Shown here one piece after another: positions 58,001 to 64,000 of a stretch of 64,000 nucleotides of DNA; position 1 is the first letter of the stretch, and each line of letters starts with the position of its first letter. A program made the position numbers and the translations under genes. The stretch spans positions 40,472,420 to 40,536,419 of the forward strand of contig NC_044284.2 in assembly GCF_004027225.2 (NCBI RefSeq). Direction: 5' to 3'. The notes under the pieces are model-generated. The model searched no databases, was not told where the DNA came from, and was given only the letters and a program-made list of their open reading frames with translations. The stretch comes from Strigops habroptila (taxonomy: Eukaryota > Chordata > Aves > Psittaciformes > Psittacidae).

Positions 58001-61000
58001 CTCTGGTAAGTGAGCACACTGGGTGGCACATGACATACCTGCACACACAGTACACAGGTGAGTACTCAAGATGCTTGCTGAAGGTATTCCAACATATTTG
58101 GTCACAAATGGCTGCAGCCCTTTTGGGGGCCTCCTGTAGCCCAGCCAAATTGGGGACAGTACTTTGCTCCCATGAGCTGTGGTCCAAGCAGAGATAAAAG
58201 CACTTGGTGATAGCTGAAGCCCAGCACATGAAATTGACTGAGGGATGTCCATCCTCATTCCCAGACCCACCTGCCTGGGTTATCTGGCTGTTTTTCTTCC
58301 CAGGAGGGATACCAGCTACAGACAGTGCTATGGGCTGCCTGTTGATGCAGTTGCAGAGAGAACAGCCCTTGCTGACAAACACCTTCCCCTCCACAGGAGG
58401 ACATGCTTTGGTCCCAGCCAGAGGGAACGTGGAGGCACCCAGCATGCTGCCGCAGTGGAGGAGGCACTCAGCCAGCCACTAATGCTTCCTACTGTCTTGG
58501 AGCAAAGGGATGAATTAGCTTTTATTAGCTCTTACGAAGAGCACATCACTCCTGCTCTTTCCTCCTTGCACAAGACTCATGCACAGACTCAGCTGTGCTG
58601 CAAGCGAAGCAGAACCAACTTACCTCTGTGCCAGCAGCCCCAAACTCGTTGGGTCCTGTATAAATCTTATAAATTTTAAATCTTAGACAAGGTGGGAGTT
58701 AGGATAGATCAGTTCTCCTAAGGGTGCTGTGGGGCCCTCGCTGCCCCAGAGTACTTTAAAAAAGATGGATGCTTGGATTTTTCATCCGGATCTCTCAGGT
58801 GGCACCATACATGGCCCGAAAAAGGGTATGGTCTCCATGCCAAAGCCACTGCACAGAGCCACTGCACAGTCCCTACTGCAGACACCCAAACTTGGAGCTG
58901 TTATTTGGGGTTGGTCTGCAGTTTCCCACTGAGCACTCCTGTCACAGAATGTATTCCTCACCCCCAGCACCCAGACATCAGCACGGCTGAGGGATGGTGC
59001 TGCTCCAGAGAAGTCTCTCTGAAGTCGCTCTGGGGCTTGTTAGCAGGGTGATAAAGGGGATGAATGGCCTCAGAGAAATGCTCTATTTCCTGCTGTGGCA
59101 TTCATTATCCTTTAGCTGGGCAATTCTTCACACCAACCAGGAGCTCCGGGCTTGCTCGTTTACTGTCCTCAGGGGCTGTTTTCCACAAGAGGCCAAGCTC
59201 TGTACTTGCACTCATCGCCCCAGGCAGCTCGAGCGTGCATGAAGAGCCCTCAGCATGGCAGCCCATGCAAGATGGCTGGGGGCAGAGCAGCTCTTCTCCT
59301 GGATAGTCTCTGAGCTCATCGCCTTCCTCCCACACAACCAGCTTGCTTTCCCAAACCCACAATTTGGTGATCTGAGCCACAGCTGCCCCTCCAGATCTGC
59401 AGGAAACAGAGCTGGGCACGTTTTCAGCCTAATTTCCCAAGAAATGCAAAGCATATGGAACCCTACAGCATCAGTCTGCCCTCTGCCCACTCCCCGCAAC
59501 TTCTGACACTGCGAACAGATTTCAACCTGATCTGACAGAGAGACAGAGGTCTCAGAAACAGTCAGAGTCTATAAATTTCATGGGAACAGACTGTCAAACA
59601 GAGGAGAGACATTATTAGCACCTTCCAAACTGTAGTGTATCATCCCTTATTAGACATCAGACAATCTGTGTGGGAGAAGGAGAGATACTATAAATATCCC
59701 AGTAACAGGAGATGCTCCATTCAGCACAAGCAGCTTACTAGACACCAGAGAATCCAAACTCAAGTCATATATCCACAGGAGATGAGAATTCATGGATCCC
59801 ACTGCACACAGTACTAATGGGAGAAGGTTTCAAGTCTGCTCGGCTGACAGGAGAGCCAGCCAGCTAAGATGGCACATTAGCCTTTGAAAAGCCTCTGGAA
59901 ACAGGCTGTGTGCTTTTCCTTGCTGTTCTTCCAGTGTACAAGCCCAGGTCCTGCTGCATTTCCAGCTTGAATTGCCACCCCAGACTCATGGATTAGTTCA
60001 GATGCTCCATGAAATGGAAGAGATATGCCCAGGTCCAAGAGGGAGCACTGATGGGCAGAGCAGCTCCATTCCTGCAACCCTCCCATTGCCTCTCTGTCAC
60101 ACAGAGAGAGATTTCACCTTCCAGAAAGATGTTTCATCCACCTCCAGCAAGTGCCAGGAAGGCAGCCCAGAGTCCAAGCAGCCATCCAGGGAACTCACAA
60201 CAGTATCACTTACACATCAAGCTACTCATTAGAAGGTTGACTGATTAGTGGCATTTGTTATCGAGTGAGAGGGAGCCTGCTCCTCTACACATAGGTCCTT
60301 TCTGCAGACCAGACCCACTCACCAACCCCAGTACAAATCTGCAAGCCTGTGCGAGCACAGAGTTGGCAGGCAGCAGCATGGGTGCAAAGCTCAGCCTTCC
60401 CCTGGCAGGACAGAGCAAGCCCTAGTGACCCTTCCTCTTCTTCCTAAAGGATGAAGGGGACACAACAGCCTCTTGATTCTCCTTTAAAGTCAGTTAAACA
60501 GTTAGCACATTACACAGTGTGATATAGCCTTGGGAGAGCAACACCAAGAAGCTATTTAGTAGACCTGCTGGCTGGCTTTCCTTGCTCACCTCCTTTCAGT
60601 GACCCAATTAGGAGACCCTCCTCAGGCTGTTCCAGGGTGGAACCTGGAGTTGGTTTTGCTGGGACCTCGCATCACTCATCACCACTCTCTGGTATAGGAA
60701 CAATCAGCAAGAAGCACATGGTACATGGAAAGGCAGCAAAGGTGACTGGAGCTTGCTAAGGCTGAGCCCAATATTTCAGTGCTGTCTGACCCCACTGCAA
60801 CGAAGCTGAACCTTATATGCAATCTGGGGAGGGAGTGGGGTAATCCCTGTGCTCATTTAGGATCTGTACTGCCCCAATTGTTATCTGTTCATGGTGTCAT
60901 TTGCAGCCTCAGGCATTCCAGAGCCCTGGAAGTAATTGAGAAGTGGAAAATAGCCTTTTTCCCTCTAGCTCCTATGTGACACTGGCCCAGCTGGCCAGAT

Positions 61001-62074
61001 GCATTTTGGGGCTTCTCTGAATCACCTGGTAAAGGTCAAGTCCCAGGAGATGCTGGTCAGCCTGGTGGATCACGTATCACTTGTCCTTGCAGGGCTTCAG
61101 CTCCACACAAAGAGTATTTAAACATGCACTACAGCACATCCTTTATTCCAAAACAAGGATTTACACTTCAGGGCTGCTCGACTCCCTGTTCTGCCCAACA
61201 AAAGGAGTGATGGGGATTGAATCCAGGCTTGCATTCATTAAAAACAAAAAAAAAAAAAAAAGGGAGAAAATCCAGAAAACCAGTCACTCTATCTTAATTG
61301 TTCTGATCCAACCTTTCACAGTGTTGCATTGAGCTAAAGGGCTGCACCTGAAAGTATGCCAAGAGCAGCATGAAATGTTAATGTTGCAATTAAAACAATA
61401 TGAATATTGCAGCACCGCTCTGCTGCTCCCCATCCACTGAACAATTCTCATTCAATGGAAGTCAAGTTACATTTGAGGAAATAATGAGGTCTGCTAATTA
61501 AGTCTGGCCTAGGAAGACAGCAGTCTTAAAGGGGGGAAAAAAAATCAGATCTCCCCAAAATGTGTACATTCACTGCTTATTACCTGCAGAGGGAAATCAT
61601 TAATGCTGCGCAATGCCAGGATCACAGGTCAGCATCATTGTCTTATTGCACACATCTAGAGGAAATTATCTTTTTAATGATAAAACACATAAGTCAGGAC
61701 CTGCCTTGTCCCTAGGAGCTGAGTGGGAAATGCCAGGCTGACACTTTCCATACTCTGAATGCAGAAAGCAGGTACCTGACAGTGAATGCCAAATCCAGGC
61801 TGGGCTGGCAAGAGGCAGGCAGGGGCTCCAAGGAGCTGAAGTCTGCAGATTGCATTCAGCTGACACAAGACAGATCCCATCTTGTACACAGGGAAGGGAT
61901 TTTTCCTCCCCAGCCACTGAAATAACTGACTGACAGTGACACTAGCTCGAGCTAGTGGAAGCCATATGGAAAGAGACTGCTGGGTCAGTCCTAGGAGAAA
62001 AAAGACTGGTCAGGACCATCTCATGTTTTAACTCTAACAAGAGGCAACAGGGGAGGACTCCCCTTCCTGCCCCT

Positions 62075-62139
62075 TGCATCCACCAGTTGCTGTCCCAAGA
62101 CAGTGCAGTCACACTGCATCCAGCAGTTGCTGTCCCAAG
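62075..62139. repeat. 25-bp direct repeat
   Basis: TGCATCCACCAGTTGCTGTC and its continuation (CCAAG) at 62075-62099 recur with one mismatch at 62115-62139, start-to-start 40 bp apart. Confidence 0.85.
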
Positions 62140-63114
62140 TGCGTGTTGCAGTAATATGAGGACACAGCAACAGCCCAGAAACCAGAAACATTAAGTCCAG
62201 GTGTCCCAAAGGAAATCTGTATCAATGCATCACACCCATAACTTTCCCACCTTCTTGTCTTTATCATCTTCCCAAATTTCTTTATCCATGACTGTGGCTG
62301 GGACTGCCACTGTGACTCCGCAGTCCAGGTAACTGCAGAGGGAGGTTGAGGCAGGGAGAGTCTGGCACCATGCATATTCCCTGCGAAGACCAGAAGGCTG
62401 GGAACAGGCCCACCATAACTTCCTGCTGATTCGTCTGCCTTTTCTCTTCATTAGAGTTTCAGGAGCATACAAGACCTACTCATCCTCCAGGCTTGAACTT
62501 TGCCATTAGACTCAATCCGAGCAACCAGCATGGAGTTGTCTAGAGGCGACAGAGCAGCTTGTTGTGTAAAGGACAGGCTACGTGAGTCCAAACCTCTCCT
62601 GCTGCTGGAGCAACACCCTTCCCAATCCTTTAGCAGAAAATTCATCCACTGGAGGTGTGAAGGAAGGCACCAGAGTCGTGGTTCATTCCTTCACCACTGC
62701 TGACACTCTGAACTGGGTAAGAACTAGACAGAGACTGAGCCACACTGACCAAACCTGGAAACACAAAGATCCAAATGAGGGGGAACTCAAATCATTAGGA
62801 AAGGAAACACTTCATTTGAAAGAGGAGAAAAATACAGATGAAAAGATCAGAAAGGACCTTCTAGGTCCTAGAGTGTCCTAAGGGACTCAGATACCATTTA
62901 TATTCATCTGCGGCCCCCTGGAGATGGAAGAGAAATAAACCTATTTACTAAGCAAGGCCCAACCAGGAGAATGTCCCCACCCTGCCTCCACCACCAGCAG
63001 CAGCTCACTGTTTTGTGGATGAATAGGTGGTATCCTCCCTCCAGCCCGTTTCTCACTGTATTTCCAGATGAACCAGCACTTGCTGCTACCAAGTGTCTGT
63101 TCTGCAATAAAGAG

Positions 63115-63260
63115 CAATAAACATGCCAGAGTAATTAATGTCTTAACAACTTATTACAATCCTCAGATAATTAATCACAAAAGCTAAACATGCTGTCTCA
63201 CCCTCCTAATGTGTTAATGCTCTAATTATTATGCCTCAATTAAGGGAAAGTCAGCACTCC
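63115..63260. promoter_or_regulatory. Candidate conserved element rich in TAATTA cores
   Basis: Within 145 bases there are at least four TAATTA/TAATTAT-type cores plus AATAAAC and TTAATTAAGG, in unique AT-rich sequence. This resembles a homeodomain-bound neural enhancer. It could belong to BRINP2 or to a gene off the right edge. Confidence 0.33.
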
Positions 63261-64000
63261 TTGCTTAGAAGTGCATGTTTAATAAGGGTGCTTGAATGTA
63301 GGCAAGTTGAAGTGAGAAGGGAGGGGGTGATGGGGGTTAAGGAAGAGGACACCATTTTTAATGAGGTTTCATGGGTGGCTCGAGGTGAAGAATTGACAGC
63401 CCCTATCTGCGATCTCACACACGACTGCATGTGGAACTGGGGGCCATCTGCGGTGGCTCTGTACTCCATTTCCCCCCGGGCTATTTATAGGAGAAGCAGT
63501 ATGTGGGACAGACAAGACAGGGACTGGAGATGAGCAGTTACACTGTGGATCTGGCCAGTGCTAGACAGCAGAGCTGGCAGCTCACAGAGCAGTCAGCAAC
63601 AGGAGTAGGTGGTCTCCGCTATCCAGCCCACTTACTGCCTTATTTCTAGACACATAGGCACTTGCCACTGCTCCTGTCACATGTAAAGTCTCTCCAGCAC
63701 AGTCGTCTATCCATGACGTACCTTGCCTCCACCCAGTCTAGCTCTGGGACATCCCTTGGAGATGATAAAAACAGTCCCTGAAACCCAGGATTACTCTGGG
63801 ATGTGACAGAGCAGCTCATCTCATTTCAGCCATTGCCTGGCGGTTTTCCCATACAACAACTCCTTGTTGTATGAGGGAACAGAAAGACGTGTCTCAAAGA
63901 ACCATGAAAACATCCTTGGTTTATAGGTAGGGAAACAGAAAGCCAAGGAAAGGCACTCTGCAGGGGACTTTGGTGGTTGCTACCGCTGAATCTGCCTTTC

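Larger units (their letters stand above)
52090..64000. other. Intergenic, no gene seen to the window edge
   Basis: About 12 kb with no supported exon. AT-rich or homeodomain-core-rich patches occur at about 54845-54965, 58490-58520, 61360-61680 (ATTAAAACAATATGAATATTG, TCTGCTAATTAAGTC) and 63115-63260 (GAGTAATTAATGTC, AGATAATTAATCAC, GCTCTAATTATTATG). Homopolymer runs lie at 55984-55996 (T) and 61240-61261 (A). A short local duplication is at 62075-62139. The next gene expected from human order on this side is SEC16B, but none of its exons was recognised. Confidence 0.5.

Overview
This is a bird-type vertebrate nuclear window. It has spliced genes with GT-AG introns, CpG-island promoters, low repeat density, and two CR1 LINE 3' ends, one of which still encodes the C-terminal tail of the CR1 reverse-transcriptase ORF. 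CR1 points to a bird or other sauropsid; I cannot name the species. Nothing prokaryotic, viral or plasmid-like was seen.

Only two protein-coding genes can be supported, and both are neural. On the minus strand, 9845-10127 is the first coding exon of ASTN1 (astrotactin-1). The rest of ASTN1 lies beyond the left edge, so positions 1-9844 are its first intron. On the plus strand, BRINP2 (BMP/retinoic-acid-inducible neural-specific protein 2) is complete. It has a predicted non-coding exon 1 in a CpG island (about 12190-12395) and seven coding exons between 19228 and 24891 that splice in phase to a 788-residue protein. A 3' UTR follows, ending near 25785. The two genes are head to head, with about 2 kb between the ASTN1 start codon and the BRINP2 promoter, which is the arrangement in human 1q25. 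The pairing and strand agree with the protein matches.

Layout: 1-9844 is ASTN1 intron 1, with several AT-rich, CpG-retaining blocks that look like conserved non-coding elements and three RFX X-box palindromes. 9635-10540 holds the ASTN1 promoter and exon 1, bracketed by two minisatellites. 10541-11870 is the inter-promoter gap. 11870-12960 is the BRINP2 CpG island. 12396-19161 is BRINP2 intron 1, with a homeodomain-site-rich block and a 92-bp ATCC repeat. 19162-25785 is the body of BRINP2. 25786-64000 is about 38 kb in which I find no recognisable exon. It holds candidate enhancers, two opposed CR1 tails, a near-perfect 185-bp inverted repeat 444 bp apart (51276-52089), a short hairpin and simple repeats.

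ASTN1 acts in glial-guided neuronal migration. BRINP2 is a secreted or ER-lumenal MACPF-domain protein of neurons. Both families carry a MACPF domain, and their paralogues ASTN2 and BRINP1 are also linked on one human chromosome, so this looks like one half of an old duplicated neighbourhood. The least expected observations are the recurrence of full RFX palindromes, a ten-serine insertion in the BRINP2 N-terminus, a uORF overlapping the BRINP2 start codon, and the long inverted repeat. No undescribed multi-gene system was found.
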